Notes: generated from the sequence alone by a model not told the origin. A stretch of DNA of 64,000 nt from JBFHRE01 sp041746105 (GCA_041746105.1 JBGTHP010000025.1:62001-126000), one strand, 5' to 3'; counted from the stretch's first letter, positions 1 through 8,733 are shown. Program-made: numbers and translations.

Positions 1-342
1 CCCTTTTGTGCGGTGGTTGGCCTTGATCACCATGACGGCGGCGTTCCAGCGGATGAAGCGCCGAATCCGCTTTTCGAGGTGTTCATCGCCGGGGTACGAG
101 GGCTGGTCGCTCACCGGGATGGTGTTTACATAGGGGGTACTGACCGATCCGGGTATACCCAGACCCATCTGGTGCGCCCTCTCTGTCAGTTTCGCCAGCA
201 GGAAGCGCCCTCGTTGTTCACCGCCGCCCGCCACGACGGCGTCGAGGGAATCGAGCCACTCCCTGGTCTCGACCGGGTCGTGATCGTGGAGTTGGTGCAC
301 AAATCCGTCGATGAATGTGAGGTTGCGCTCGTCTGGGGTCAT
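1..342 (-). CDS. aceE: Pyruvate dehydrogenase E1 component, homodimeric type (N-terminal part)
   Basis: First 114 codons of AceE, which decarboxylates pyruvate with thiamine diphosphate and hands the acetyl group to the lipoyl E2 subunit; the gene runs off the left window edge, so the cofactor domains are not visible. The ATG at 342-340 opens MTPDERNLTFIDGFVHQL. Further in are STPYVNTIP and, next to the edge, RRFIRWNAAVMVIKAN, both characteristic of the N-terminal region of single-chain AceE and not of the two-subunit alpha/beta E1. There is no Shine-Dalgarno sequence; a TAACCT hexamer lies six bases before the ATG, suggesting a leaderless transcript. It is transcribed out of the window. Confidence 0.9.
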   Translation of the reverse strand, partial: MTPDERNLTFIDGFVHQLHDHDPVETREWLDSLDAVVAGGGEQRGRFLLAKLTERAHQMGLGIPGSVSTPYVNTIPVSDQPSYPGDEHLEKRIRRFIRWNAAVMVIKANHRTKG

Positions 343-377
343 GCTTCGAGGTTAATGGGCGCACCGGCAATGGTGAA
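343..377 (-). promoter_or_regulatory. Putative aceE promoter, leaderless
   Basis: On the minus strand TTCACC (377-372), a 17-base spacer and TAACCT (354-349) stand in -35/-10 arrangement, and exactly six bases separate the -10 from the aceE ATG. Transcription would begin at or next to the start codon. The -35 matches the TTGACA consensus at four of six positions. Supported by the same spacing at about a dozen other genes in the window. Confidence 0.5.
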
Positions 378-462
378 CACAGCAACCATTAACGGCCGCT
401 GGTTCACCGCCGACAGGGGTGTCGCGGCCTGGACGCCCGAGGTACCCCCTTCCCCCAGGCGT

Positions 463-1323
463 TCAGGTCGCACTTATCCAATCCGAAATGATCGAAGCCA
501 CCGCGACCGGCGATTCGAGCATGGGGACATGACCGATGTCTTTCATCTCAATCGAGCGCCATTGCGGGTTTCGTCCGGCCAGGCGTCTCTGCCATTCCGG
601 CTCAACCACGGGATCACAGTCGCCGAACACGAGAAGGGTCGGGCAGGTGACGCCGGCCGCCAAGCGATCGATCGAGCCGAGCCTGGCAAGGGTGGCGAGG
701 GTCGATGTGGTCGATTGCCGAAATGTCTTGATCGCCCACGGGAGCGCCCTTCGCCTCTTTGCCACCTCGACATGGAGTGCCATTTGTTCGGCCGAGATCC
801 GGCTTGGCTCCTTCGTCAGTAGCCGAAACGTCATGGCGACCTGTTCCTCAGGAGTCATCCGGTTCTGAACCGCACGGATGATGCCCTCGCCAACACCCGG
901 TATTGCTTGGAGGGCGAGGCGGGCCGGCACCAGCTTTTCCGCCGGCACCCACCGTCCGGCCGGTCGAGTCGCCGGGGCAATGAGTACGAGCCTGTCGACC
1001 AGGTCAGGTCGACGGCGAGCGACATCCATGGCGATCAAACCCCCCATCGAGTTGCCGAGCAATGTGACAGGGGCTCCTGCTCTCGCCACGAACTCGAGTG
1101 CGACGTCGGTAAACGACGCAATGGAGGGTCGCCGCATCGGTGGACTCAATCCGAAACCGGGGAGGTCGAGGGCAGCGATGGACAGGTCGAGTCGTGGCGC
1201 CAGGCCGGCCCAGTTGTAGGCAGAGCCTCCCAAACCATGTATCGCGACCCCAGGGCGGCGGCCGTTCTCGAATTCGAGGACATGGACCGTTGCCGAAGGA
1301 AACGTCTCGTATCTGCTGCGCAC
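463..1323 (-). CDS. Alpha/beta-fold hydrolase
   Basis: A 286-residue serine hydrolase of the alpha/beta fold; the substrate cannot be told from sequence. The oxyanion region HGLGG (29-33), the nucleophile elbow GNSMGG (Ser92), a likely acid Asp237 in FGDCDPVV and His265 in IGHVPMLE form a complete catalytic triad. A cap-like insert spans roughly 120-210. The start is a GTG at 1323, six bases after a TAGATT hexamer on the minus strand, with no ribosome-binding site. It diverges from the radical SAM gene with only 34 bases between the two start codons. The stop lies inside an imperfect inverted repeat at 428-467. Confidence 0.85.
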   Translation of the reverse strand: MRSRYETFPSATVHVLEFENGRRPGVAIHGLGGSAYNWAGLAPRLDLSIAALDLPGFGLSPPMRRPSIASFTDVALEFVARAGAPVTLLGNSMGGLIAMDVARRRPDLVDRLVLIAPATRPAGRWVPAEKLVPARLALQAIPGVGEGIIRAVQNRMTPEEQVAMTFRLLTKEPSRISAEQMALHVEVAKRRRALPWAIKTFRQSTTSTLATLARLGSIDRLAAGVTCPTLLVFGDCDPVVEPEWQRRLAGRNPQWRSIEMKDIGHVPMLESPVAVASIISDWISAT

Positions 1324-1335
1324 CAGACGAATCTA
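1324..1335 (-). promoter_or_regulatory. -10 element of the alpha/beta hydrolase gene (leaderless)
   Basis: TAGATT on the minus strand (1335-1330) is followed by six bases and then the GTG start. The 34-base divergent spacer leaves no room for a conventional leader on either side, so both genes probably use leaderless transcripts. Confidence 0.45.
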
Positions 1336-1345
1336 ACCCGGTCTC

Positions 1346-1357
1346 TAGGATGTCCCG
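1346..1357 (+). promoter_or_regulatory. -10 element of the radical SAM selenoprotein gene (leaderless)
   Basis: TAGGAT (1346-1351), six bases, then the GTG start at 1358. The AGGA inside the hexamer could also act as a weak ribosome-binding site, so this is the less secure half of the divergent promoter pair. Confidence 0.4.
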
Positions 1358-2716
1358 GTGCGAGTGCTCTTGGTCTCGACATACGAACTCGGTCATCAAC
1401 CGCTTCATCTTGTATCGCCCGCAACCGCGTTGAGCCTCGCCGGTCATCAGATCAGGGCCGTCGACACGGCCAAGGAAACGCTTGGTGAGGTGGATCTCGA
1501 CTGGGCCGACAGGGTGGCAATCTCGGTTCCGATGCACACGGCGATGCAACTCGCACGGAGGCTGCACGACAAGATCAGGAGCAGGAGGCCCGACCTGTTC
1601 ATCGTGTATTACGGGCTATATGCGGCAATGGCGCCAAAAGACGACTTCACAACTTTCATCGAAGGCGAGTACGAAAAAGCGCTGGTCGCATCGATGGCGT
1701 CAAGCGAGCCGATTTCATCCATCGACCTTTCCGTCCAGTCCTTTGTGGTTCCCGATCGTTCGGCCGTTCCCGCGCTCGACAGGTACGCTCACCTCCAGAT
1801 CAACGGTGAACACCGACTCGTCGGGTATGTCGAGGCATCCCACGGTTGTCGCCACCGCTGTACCCATTGTCCGATCCCCGCCGTCTACGACGGCGTCTTC
1901 AGGGTGGTAGCCCCACCGGTTGTCCTCGAAGATATCGATCGCATGGTCGAAGCAGGCGCCCAACACATCACCTTTGGCGATCCCGATTTTCTCAACGGGC
2001 CCGCTCATTCGATGAGGGTCCTGAAGGAGGCTCATCACAGACACCCCGACTTGACCTTCGACGCCACCATCAAAGTGGAGCATCTGCTGAAGCACCAAGC
2101 ACTTCTGGCGGAGTTCGCCGGCCTCGGTGTGCTGTTCGTCGTGTCGGCCTTCGAGACCGTCGACGACCGGACACTTCTGCTTCTAGACAAGGGTCACACT
2201 GCGTCGGACATGGACAGAGCGGCCACATTGGTCAGAGGATTGGGACTCGAGATCCACCCGTCATGGATGCCGTTCACGCCTCTGACAACACCGGATGACA
2301 TCTTGGCAATATTCGAATTCATGGACGACCACGATCTCTTCGGAGTTACCGATCCCGTCCAGATGTCGATCCGGATGCTGTTTCCGCTTGGCTCGCTGGC
2401 GGCCCGAGTTACCGAATTCGCTGAACACCTCGGGCACTATGACCCCTTGGCGCTCTCTCACCCTTGGAAGTCGGCCGATCCCCGCTCCGACGACCTTCAA
2501 CGTCGCATCGCCCAACTCGCCGAGGAGTTTGCTGCAGGGGTGGGGGGAATCGAGCCCACATTTACCGAAATGTGGGCGGCCGCGCTCGATATGGCAGGAG
2601 CCGCACGAGAGGTAGCCCAGATCCGGATGGGTGCCACCGAGGGGCGTCCCCGGATGACCGAACCGTGGTTCTGTTGAGCGGAGCCAACCGTGCGCCAGTT
2701 TGGCGCACTCGATTGA
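1358..2716 (+). CDS. CUAEP-tail radical SAM selenoprotein (UGA at 2675-2677 read as selenocysteine)
   Basis: A B12-binding-type radical SAM protein. The N-terminal ~130 residues (MRVLLVSTYELGHQP...) look like a cobalamin-binding Rossmann half. The SAM/[4Fe-4S] motif is Cys164-x3-Cys168-x2-Cys171 (GCRHRCTHC), and GDPDFLNG follows at about residue 207. A naive reading stops after ...TEPWFC at UGA 2675-2677, but the same frame continues with GCG GAG CCA, giving the tail Cys-Sec-Ala-Glu-Pro, and ends at TGA 2714-2716 after TVRQFGALD (452 residues in all). This is the hallmark of the CUAEP/CCAEP-tail radical SAM family, in which the second residue is Sec or Cys. A perfect hairpin follows the UGA at SECIS distance. 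The reaction is unknown. The GTG start is leaderless-like. An ABC exporter follows 31 bases downstream. Confidence 0.85.
2690..2708 (+). promoter_or_regulatory. Bacterial SECIS-like stem-loop
   Basis: GTGCGCC (2690-2696) and GGCGCAC (2702-2708) form a perfect 7-bp stem around the 5-base loop AGTTT. The loop starts 19 bases after the UGA at 2675-2677 and carries G at its second position. Both fit the known rules for bacterial SECIS elements (loop about 16-37 bases from UGA, G among the first two loop bases). The hairpin lies inside the extended reading frame, as bacterial SECIS elements do. No T-run follows, so it is not a terminator. Confidence 0.75.
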
Positions 2717-2728
2717 CTCTTTAGAGTC
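2715..2728 (+). promoter_or_regulatory. Small inverted repeat over the true stop codon
   Basis: GACTCT and AGAGTC face each other with a two-base gap (or a 5-bp stem with loop TTTA), overlapping the final TGA of the selenoprotein and ending before the AGGGAGGAG ribosome-binding site of the next gene. It may matter for coupling between the two genes; no function is assigned. Confidence 0.3.
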
Positions 2729-2747
2729 GCTTCCAGGGAGGAGACTG

Positions 2748-3689
2748 ATGCCGGATACCGTTCTTGCTGCCGATGGCCTGACCAAACGTTTTGGCGACCT
2801 CGAGGCCGTACGCGGCGTGAGCCTTTCGATCGCTCGGGGAGAGACATACGGATTGCTCGGGCCGAACGGAGCCGGCAAGACCACCACGATCTCGATGATC
2901 GCCGGCCTGCTCGAGCCTGATTCCGGACGGGTGTCCGTCGATGGTCAGACCGTTACAACCCGCTCCACCGCACCCAAGGCCAACATTGGAATTGTTCCTC
3001 AGGACTTGGCGATATATCCCGATCTTACGGCAAGAGAAAATCTCCGGTTCTTTGGCAGGCTCTACAAGATGGACTCTAAGACCCTGAAGGCAAGGGTCGA
3101 CGAGGTGCTCGAGATCATCGGGTTGGTCGATCGAGCCGACGATCGCGCCAAGGAGTTCTCCGGTGGCATGAAGAGACGCTTGAACATCGGGATCGGGCTC
3201 CTCCATCACCCGCTTCTTCTGATACTCGACGAGCCGACCGTAGGCGTTGACCCTCAGTCTCGCAACGCCATCCTCGAGAGTGTTGAGCAGCTGTCCACCG
3301 AGGGGATGGCGGTTCTCTACACCACTCACTACATGGAAGAGGCCGAACGTCTCTGTGACCGCGTCGCGATCATCGATGAAGGCACCATCCAAGCCGAAGG
3401 CACGCGGCGCGAGTTGGTTCAATTGGTTGGACAGCTCGACCGCATCCGGATCCAGGCGGCCGGTCCGATCCAGAGCGGGGCAAACGCCCTGCTCGGCTTA
3501 TCAGGGCTTTCCGGCGTTTCCAACACAGACTCTGGCCTCGAGCTGCTCGCCGCCGACGCCGGGTCCGTGCTTGCGGCCGTGATGTCGACGCTGGCCGGAG
3601 CCGACGTGGCGGTCAGCGCGGTCACGATCGAGGAACCGGATCTGGAGGCGGTCTTCCTCCATCTAACAGGGAAGGCGTTGCGCGACTGA
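2748..3689 (+). CDS. ABC transporter ATP-binding protein (ABC-2 exporter type)
   Basis: A 313-residue ATPase driving an ABC-2 family exporter. Walker A is GPNGAGKT (38-45), the Q-loop is PQDLAIYPDL, the signature is FSGGMKRR (137-144) and Walker B is LLILDEP with Asp161-Glu162. The ~90-residue C-terminal extension after the H-loop (TTHYMEEAE) is typical of drug or polysaccharide exporters of the CcmA/DrrA kind. The start is the ATG at 2748, chosen over an earlier in-frame TTG because AGGGAGGAG precedes it at proper spacing. It is followed directly by two permease genes (one-base, then four-base overlap), so each permease is probably half of a heterodimeric channel. Substrate unknown. Confidence 0.9.
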   Translation: MPDTVLAADGLTKRFGDLEAVRGVSLSIARGETYGLLGPNGAGKTTTISMIAGLLEPDSGRVSVDGQTVTTRSTAPKANIGIVPQDLAIYPDLTARENLRFFGRLYKMDSKTLKARVDEVLEIIGLVDRADDRAKEFSGGMKRRLNIGIGLLHHPLLLILDEPTVGVDPQSRNAILESVEQLSTEGMAVLYTTHYMEEAERLCDRVAIIDEGTIQAEGTRRELVQLVGQLDRIRIQAAGPIQSGANALLGLSGLSGVSNTDSGLELLAADAGSVLAAVMSTLAGADVAVSAVTIEEPDLEAVFLHLTGKALRD

Positions 3690-4864
3690 TGCGATTGGCT
3701 TGGGTCATCGCTCGAAAGGACCTGTCGCTGAGAATCCGCGACCGGTCTATCTTCATCCTCGGAATCGCTGCGCCTCTGCTTCTCGCCTACGTCTTCAACC
3801 TCGTCTTCGGCGGAGCGTTCGGTTCGTCCGATCTCGCGATCCCTTATGGTGTGGTCGATTTGGACAGGGGTCGGATCTCGGAGGCCTTCCACGGCGTTCT
3901 CGACGCGATCGAAGAAGACGGCTTGATCCTGGTCACGTCTTATGGGTCGGAGGTAGAGGGCAAAACCGCAGTCGACGATGGCGTGGTTCGGGCCGTTTTT
4001 GTCCTCGCCGAGGGGACCTCAGATGCGGTCAATGGGGGGAGCGGCGGCGAATTGACGGTCATCGGCAGCGTCGACGCACCGACCAGCACCGGAATTGCCA
4101 CTGCGATCGCCGAGCAGTTCTCGATCGGTGTGCGGACGCTTGGTGTTTTGGTTGGCACCGGGATGGCGACCGGGGTGCTGGAACCGGCGGAGATCCCTGC
4201 GATCGTCGAGAGCAGCCGCGAGCTGATGACGGTGATCGAGGTCGAAGACATCACTGCGTTGGATCGCAGGCTCGACCCTGCCACTTACTTTGTTGCGGGC
4301 CTGTCCGTGTACTTCATGTTCTTCCTCGCAGGTCAGGGAACGACGTCGATGCTGGAGGAGCGAAACGAAGGGACACTCTCGCGGCTACTCGCCGCTCCGA
4401 TGCCGAGGGCCACAATTCTGGTCTCAAAGGCTCTTTCCTCGATCGTGCTCTCGGTTGGGTCCCTGACGGTCTTGGTGGTGGCGTCCAGCTTCGTCATGGA
4501 TGCAAATTGGGGACCACCTCTCGGTGTCGCACTCCTCGTGGGAGCCGCAGCGCTGGCTGCTGTCGCGATCATGTCGGTGGCCGGGACCTTTGCCAGGACG
4601 GCTGAACAGGCAGGCAACCTTCAGTCCATCGTGGCCACGGCTTTTGCGATGTTGGGAGGTACATTCGTCCCGATCGCCCAGGACGGAGGGTTCCTCGCCC
4701 GTCTGGCCCTGGCCACACCCAATGCTTGGTTCCTGCGGGGGTTGGGCGACATGGCCGGCGGTGGAATCGCGGACGCACTCCCGGCGGTTGGTGTTCTCAT
4801 GGCAATGACCTCAGCTGCGGCGGTTGTCGGAATTCCGTTGGCGAGAAAAGGGTTGCCGCAATGA
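3689..4864 (+). CDS. ABC-2 type permease
   Basis: A 391-residue membrane half of the exporter. One N-terminal transmembrane helix (about 22-40) precedes a large extracytoplasmic domain (about 45-200), then come five to six hydrophobic helices (about 205-385), the usual ABC2_membrane_3/YhgE-like topology. The segment MLEERNEGTLSRLLAAPM (about 221-238) is the conserved cytosolic coupling region. The start codon shares its first base with the last base of the ATPase stop. No substrate-specific feature is visible. Confidence 0.85.
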   Translation: MRLAWVIARKDLSLRIRDRSIFILGIAAPLLLAYVFNLVFGGAFGSSDLAIPYGVVDLDRGRISEAFHGVLDAIEEDGLILVTSYGSEVEGKTAVDDGVVRAVFVLAEGTSDAVNGGSGGELTVIGSVDAPTSTGIATAIAEQFSIGVRTLGVLVGTGMATGVLEPAEIPAIVESSRELMTVIEVEDITALDRRLDPATYFVAGLSVYFMFFLAGQGTTSMLEERNEGTLSRLLAAPMPRATILVSKALSSIVLSVGSLTVLVVASSFVMDANWGPPLGVALLVGAAALAAVAIMSVAGTFARTAEQAGNLQSIVATAFAMLGGTFVPIAQDGGFLARLALATPNAWFLRGLGDMAGGGIADALPAVGVLMAMTSAAAVVGIPLARKGLPQ

Positions 4865-5994
4865 CGGCTTTCACCATCGCCGGCGCCAATCTTCGGCGGT
4901 TCCTGCGTGAACGCTCGAACGTGTTTTTTGTGTTCATCCTGCCGATTGCGATCGTTCTGCTGGTCGGTGCCCAATTCGGAGGAGACTCAGCGCCCGAGCT
5001 CGGGGTTTATGTCGACGAACCTGTCTCGAGCTTCAACGCCACAGTTCTCGAGGAACTAGGTGAGGTGCGGCGGTTCGACGATCCCGATGTAATGGTCAAA
5101 ACCGTGGAACGCGGGGGTCTCTCGGCGGGCGTGTTATTGCTGGAGGGTGATGTAGGGGACGATCCCGGTTCGGTTCGCTTCGTTGCCGGGCCCGACGGGC
5201 TTGGAGCGAATCTGAGAGCGGTCGTCGATCGGGCGATCGCGTTGGCCTCGGTTGAAGCGGCCGCCGAGCAGTTCGTCATCGATCGCGGCGTTGCACCGGA
5301 GGTCGCCGCCGGCGTCGCGGAGGCCGTATCGGCCCAGGTCGCTCCGATCGAGGTGACAACCCTCACGACTGGGTCATCGCTATTCCCGGCCGATGTCGGA
5401 ACCTTTGACATCGGCGCATCTGGTCAGGTGGTGCTGTTCATGTTCTTGACGGGTCTGACCGGGTCCGCTGCTCTGATCCAGACACGTCAGCTCGGTGTCA
5501 GCAGGCGAATGTTGAGTACTCCAACATCGATCGGTTCGATAATCGTCGGAGAGGCATTGGGTCGATTCGTTGTGGTTCTGCTCCAGGGTCTTTACATCGT
5601 GGTGGTTTCTGCTGTGGCGTTTGGGGTCGATTGGGGTGATCCGATAGGCGCAACCGCGTTGATCGTTGTGTTCGCTGCCGTTGGCGCCGGTGCCGCGATG
5701 CTGGCGGGCAGCGTGTTCCGAAACGATCAACAAGCCGCCGGGATCGGGGTCGTCGCCGGTTTGACCCTGGCCGCGCTCGGTGGATCGATGTTGCCGCTCG
5801 AACTGTTCAGCGGAGTGATGCGCACGGTTGCTCGGTTCACACCACACGGCTGGGCAAATGAGGGTTTCTCCGAGTTGGTGATACACAACGGGACGATCGG
5901 GGACATCCTCGGCGTCCTTGGTGTGCTTGCCCTGATGGCTGTTGGTCTGGTCGCGGTGGCCGGGTGGCGGTTGTGGCGAGTTATCACCCGATGA
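4861..5994 (+). CDS. ABC-2 type permease
   Basis: Second permease of the exporter, 377 residues, with the same layout as its neighbour: an N-terminal helix (about 20-38), an outside domain and a C-terminal bundle of helices from about 180 on. The equivalent coupling segment reads TRQLGVSRRMLSTPTSIGS. I chose the ATG at 4861 because it overlaps the previous stop as ATGA and because an earlier in-frame start would lie deep in the previous gene. The last 11 bases overlap the 3' end of the convergent DUF456 gene. Confidence 0.85.
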   Translation: MTAFTIAGANLRRFLRERSNVFFVFILPIAIVLLVGAQFGGDSAPELGVYVDEPVSSFNATVLEELGEVRRFDDPDVMVKTVERGGLSAGVLLLEGDVGDDPGSVRFVAGPDGLGANLRAVVDRAIALASVEAAAEQFVIDRGVAPEVAAGVAEAVSAQVAPIEVTTLTTGSSLFPADVGTFDIGASGQVVLFMFLTGLTGSAALIQTRQLGVSRRMLSTPTSIGSIIVGEALGRFVVVLLQGLYIVVVSAVAFGVDWGDPIGATALIVVFAAVGAGAAMLAGSVFRNDQQAAGIGVVAGLTLAALGGSMLPLELFSGVMRTVARFTPHGWANEGFSELVIHNGTIGDILGVLGVLALMAVGLVAVAGWRLWRVITR

Positions 5995-6472
5995 TGGCCC
6001 ACAACAGCCACGTCATCGACATGCCGATTGAGCACAAGAATTGAGCGCCTGCCGCCTTCAACATTGCTCGCAGTGCCTTCAGAGTCGATGTGTTTGCGGC
6101 CCCGGCGTCGCGTAAGACCCACCAGCGGCTCAGCCACACGCCGAGAGCGAAGCCGAGAGCAGCACCGACGATCGGGACGACAAAAAACCCGATGATGGCT
6201 AGTCCGACCGCGAGGGCTTGAGCAGCGAGCGAGAGGCCCTCGCCGCTTGCGGACATTTGCGGGATCCTGATGCCGAGGTAGACGGCCAACCCGAGTCCGG
6301 CCGTGATCAGCACCATTGCCACGATGCCGATTGCATCGAAGTCGGTGAGCAGGGCCCACACCAAAGCTGCCGCCCAGACGAGAAATGGGCCAGGCAATAT
6401 CGGAACCAGGGTCCCCACGGTGCCGACGGCCATCACCAACCCGATCAAAACCGCGAGCACCGTCTCGCTCAT
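5984..6472 (-). CDS. DUF456 domain membrane protein
   Basis: A 162-residue protein made almost entirely of hydrophobic helices, beginning MSETVLAVLIGLVMAVG and carrying the DUF456 pattern GTLVPILPGPFLVWAAAL followed by a glycine-rich pair of helices (VGAALGFALGVWLS). Function is unknown. The ATG at 6472 overlaps the plsB stop as ATGA, so it is translated from the plsB message. A longer in-frame extension upstream lies inside plsB, has arginine-rich composition and is not used. Confidence 0.8.
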   Translation of the reverse strand: MSETVLAVLIGLVMAVGTVGTLVPILPGPFLVWAAALVWALLTDFDAIGIVAMVLITAGLGLAVYLGIRIPQMSASGEGLSLAAQALAVGLAIIGFFVVPIVGAALGFALGVWLSRWWVLRDAGAANTSTLKALRAMLKAAGAQFLCSIGMSMTWLLWAIIG

Positions 6473-8721
6473 GCCAGCCGAGCAACGGTCACACAGGCCG
6501 ATCGAAACTGTTTGACGAGATCGGCGAACTGGGCTCGGCCCACCGTGTCGGCTTCGAGCAGGTTGCGGTGGCGTGCGACTTCGAGACCGGAGGCATACAA
6601 AACCTGTGAGACCCCGTCGGGAGACCATTCCGGATCAACCGATTGGCGATCGAGCCCGAGTTCGAGACACTTCCGAAGAAATGCCTTGGTGTCCGAGACA
6701 CTGCCGTCTTCCGCGAGCAGTCGATCCGCAACCACCTGGTAGGCGTCCAGAAACGGCAGCAGGGCCCAATGGGAGCGGAGCAAGGACGCGGCTTTCAGCT
6801 TGTCCTCGGCCGCTCGACCCTTGCCGACAATGATGCGTTCGATCTCGGAGCCGACCTCATCGCGGAATCTCTGACGATCGGAGAAGAAGAACTCGAATTT
6901 GAGAAGGTCTCGGAGTTGATCCGCGATATCGAGGCTTTCGCCGCCGGTCTCGGCGGCCACCAGAATCGAGAGCTCGGCGATAGCACCTGGCACGAAAAAG
7001 TGGACGATCGTGTTGCGGTAGTAGGCGGCCTGGAGAGCTTGCGACCCGTCAAGGCGGTATTCGGTGGGGTCGGTGCCGGCCACGACCGTAACCGAGTCAT
7101 GTTCGGTCAATTGTTCGAGCACTCGGCACACATCCTCCGACCCGGCCAATCGAATCGGCTCGGTGGTGGGTAGCTGCGCGTGATCGATATAGGCGGCGAT
7201 CCTGCGTGTCCTGTCGGTCAATGTGTCGGCGGTGGCCGCTCGGCCTTGTCCCCACAGCAAGGCGATTGAAACAACTGCGGTCGGTGTGATCGGCGTGATC
7301 TGTCCGATCTGGTACATGACCTCGAACGCCAACTTCTCGATCGAGTGATCCTGGGTGGAGAACCCGGGGCCCAGCTCGTCGGCAACCGAAATGGGTTCGC
7401 CGAAACGTATGTGAATGTTGCCATAACGCTGCCTCAGCGACCGGATGGCACTGAGGGCCCAACCGAACGACTCGGCTTGTTTGGCGGCACCCTGAGCCTC
7501 GGCTGCGTACGACGCCACGTCTTGGATCTGGTCGTATGCGATCGATGTCGGGATCAAGAAGAAGTCGTCTGACTTTCCGCGCTGAAGGGCCTCCACCACC
7601 CAGCTCAACATTCCGTATTTGGGCGGCAGCAACTTTCCAGTTCGCGATCTCCCGCCTTCCATGTACCACTCGAGGGCAAATCGCTTTTCGATCAGATAAC
7701 CGAGATACGAGCGGAGAACGAACTTGTACAGAGGTTTGTCTTTGAACGACCTGCGGATGAAGAAGGCCCCCGTCCGTCGAATCAGTGGCCCAATCGGGAA
7801 AAAATTCATGTTGATGCCCGCAGCCGTGTGGTTGGGTGGAAGGTCGTTTTCCCACAAGAGATACTGAAGACTCAGCCGATCCAGATTCGAACGGTGGGAC
7901 GGGACGAAAGCGATCGGAGAGTCCTCGCACAGTTGTTTGATCGAGGCAAGCTGGCTCTGTTCATACAGAATGGCTCCGTATCCCTGGCGGTAGACCCAGT
8001 GGATGGCATTCGCTATGAGATCGATCAGGAACGGTGAGTGTGACGCCGCGATTTCCCTCAGGTAGTAACGGGATCGCGCAAAAGCGAGTTCGATGGGCAT
8101 TCCGGTCTCCGAAGCGATCTGCATCACCCCGTCGCGAAAATCGGCCCTGGCCAGGATCTCTTCCGGAACCAGTTTGGGCACCTTGTAGCGGTTGCCGCGT
8201 AGTTGGCGCTCAGACCGGTCGAGTGTGCGGTGTGCCCGCATGGTCACGAACTCCGTGAAACCCTGCACCTCTACGGAGTTGGAATGAGCGTGTAACAATT
8301 CATCGGCGGTGGCGGCGTCTCCAACGACGAGTTGGGCCCTCGTCGGGTCCTTGCGATGAATGACCCGCTGACGTATCGGGTCGGGGTCTCTTGGATCACC
8401 CAGCTTGAGCACGTCGACCCATCGTGCAGTTCGATTGCCCTGACGTTCAGGAGGAAGCCATGCAACCCTCACGGCAAAAACTGTCGGGTTGTCACCACGC
8501 CTGAGCCTGGCGGCGAGGGCAGGGTCTGTTCTCTCGCCAGGGAGCCGCCGCCGCGAGGGGGTGAGCCGGAGAATGTCCGCAGATCCCTGTGCCTGCCCCT
8601 CTATCCAGGTTTCGATCAGCTGTCGCTCGAATCCAGACGCGACGTCGATGAGGACTACGGTTCCGCCCGCTTCACCCGGCCAGATGGGTGCATCAGAGTA
8701 TTTGGTGTCTGCGATCGCCAC
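6469..8721 (-). CDS. plsB: Glycerol-3-phosphate 1-O-acyltransferase, PlsB family
   Basis: A 750-residue enzyme that acylates sn-glycerol 3-phosphate at position 1, the first step of phospholipid synthesis, at the inner face of the membrane. The PlsB acyltransferase blocks are present in order: HRSNLD (His276-x4-Asp281, catalytic), the phosphate-binding run GAFFIRRSF (318-326), YMEGGRSRTGK (353-363) and a later IPTSIAYD. Length and the long N- and C-terminal flanks fit PlsB rather than the short PlsC. The GTG start at 8721 follows TAGACT by six bases on the minus strand. It diverges from dtd and is coupled to DUF456. The genome also carries the PlsX/PlsY route in this window. Confidence 0.88.
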   Translation of the reverse strand: MAIADTKYSDAPIWPGEAGGTVVLIDVASGFERQLIETWIEGQAQGSADILRLTPSRRRLPGERTDPALAARLRRGDNPTVFAVRVAWLPPERQGNRTARWVDVLKLGDPRDPDPIRQRVIHRKDPTRAQLVVGDAATADELLHAHSNSVEVQGFTEFVTMRAHRTLDRSERQLRGNRYKVPKLVPEEILARADFRDGVMQIASETGMPIELAFARSRYYLREIAASHSPFLIDLIANAIHWVYRQGYGAILYEQSQLASIKQLCEDSPIAFVPSHRSNLDRLSLQYLLWENDLPPNHTAAGINMNFFPIGPLIRRTGAFFIRRSFKDKPLYKFVLRSYLGYLIEKRFALEWYMEGGRSRTGKLLPPKYGMLSWVVEALQRGKSDDFFLIPTSIAYDQIQDVASYAAEAQGAAKQAESFGWALSAIRSLRQRYGNIHIRFGEPISVADELGPGFSTQDHSIEKLAFEVMYQIGQITPITPTAVVSIALLWGQGRAATADTLTDRTRRIAAYIDHAQLPTTEPIRLAGSEDVCRVLEQLTEHDSVTVVAGTDPTEYRLDGSQALQAAYYRNTIVHFFVPGAIAELSILVAAETGGESLDIADQLRDLLKFEFFFSDRQRFRDEVGSEIERIIVGKGRAAEDKLKAASLLRSHWALLPFLDAYQVVADRLLAEDGSVSDTKAFLRKCLELGLDRQSVDPEWSPDGVSQVLYASGLEVARHRNLLEADTVGRAQFADLVKQFRSACVTVARLA

Positions 8722-8733
8722 CAGGGCAGTCTA
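8722..8733 (-). promoter_or_regulatory. -10 element of plsB (leaderless)
   Basis: TAGACT on the minus strand (8733-8728), six bases, then the GTG of plsB. Only 50 bases separate plsB from the divergent dtd, whose own upstream hexamer CACAAT also sits six bases before its ATG but matches the consensus poorly. Confidence 0.45.

Noticed and set aside
428..467. Rho-independent terminator after the hydrolase
   Set aside because: CCTGGACGCC and GGCGTTCAGG pair with one G-T, but the loop is 20 bases and no T-run follows on the transcribed strand.
13..822. Long open frame on the plus strand over aceE and the hydrolase
   Set aside because: It is antisense to two genes with clear family motifs, has no recognisable domain, and its open length is explained by the high GC content.
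2690..2708. Terminator instead of SECIS
   Set aside because: The stem is only 7 bp, lies inside an open frame with the C-U-A-E-P tail, and is not followed by a T-run; a downstream ABC gene with a strong ribosome-binding site follows closely.
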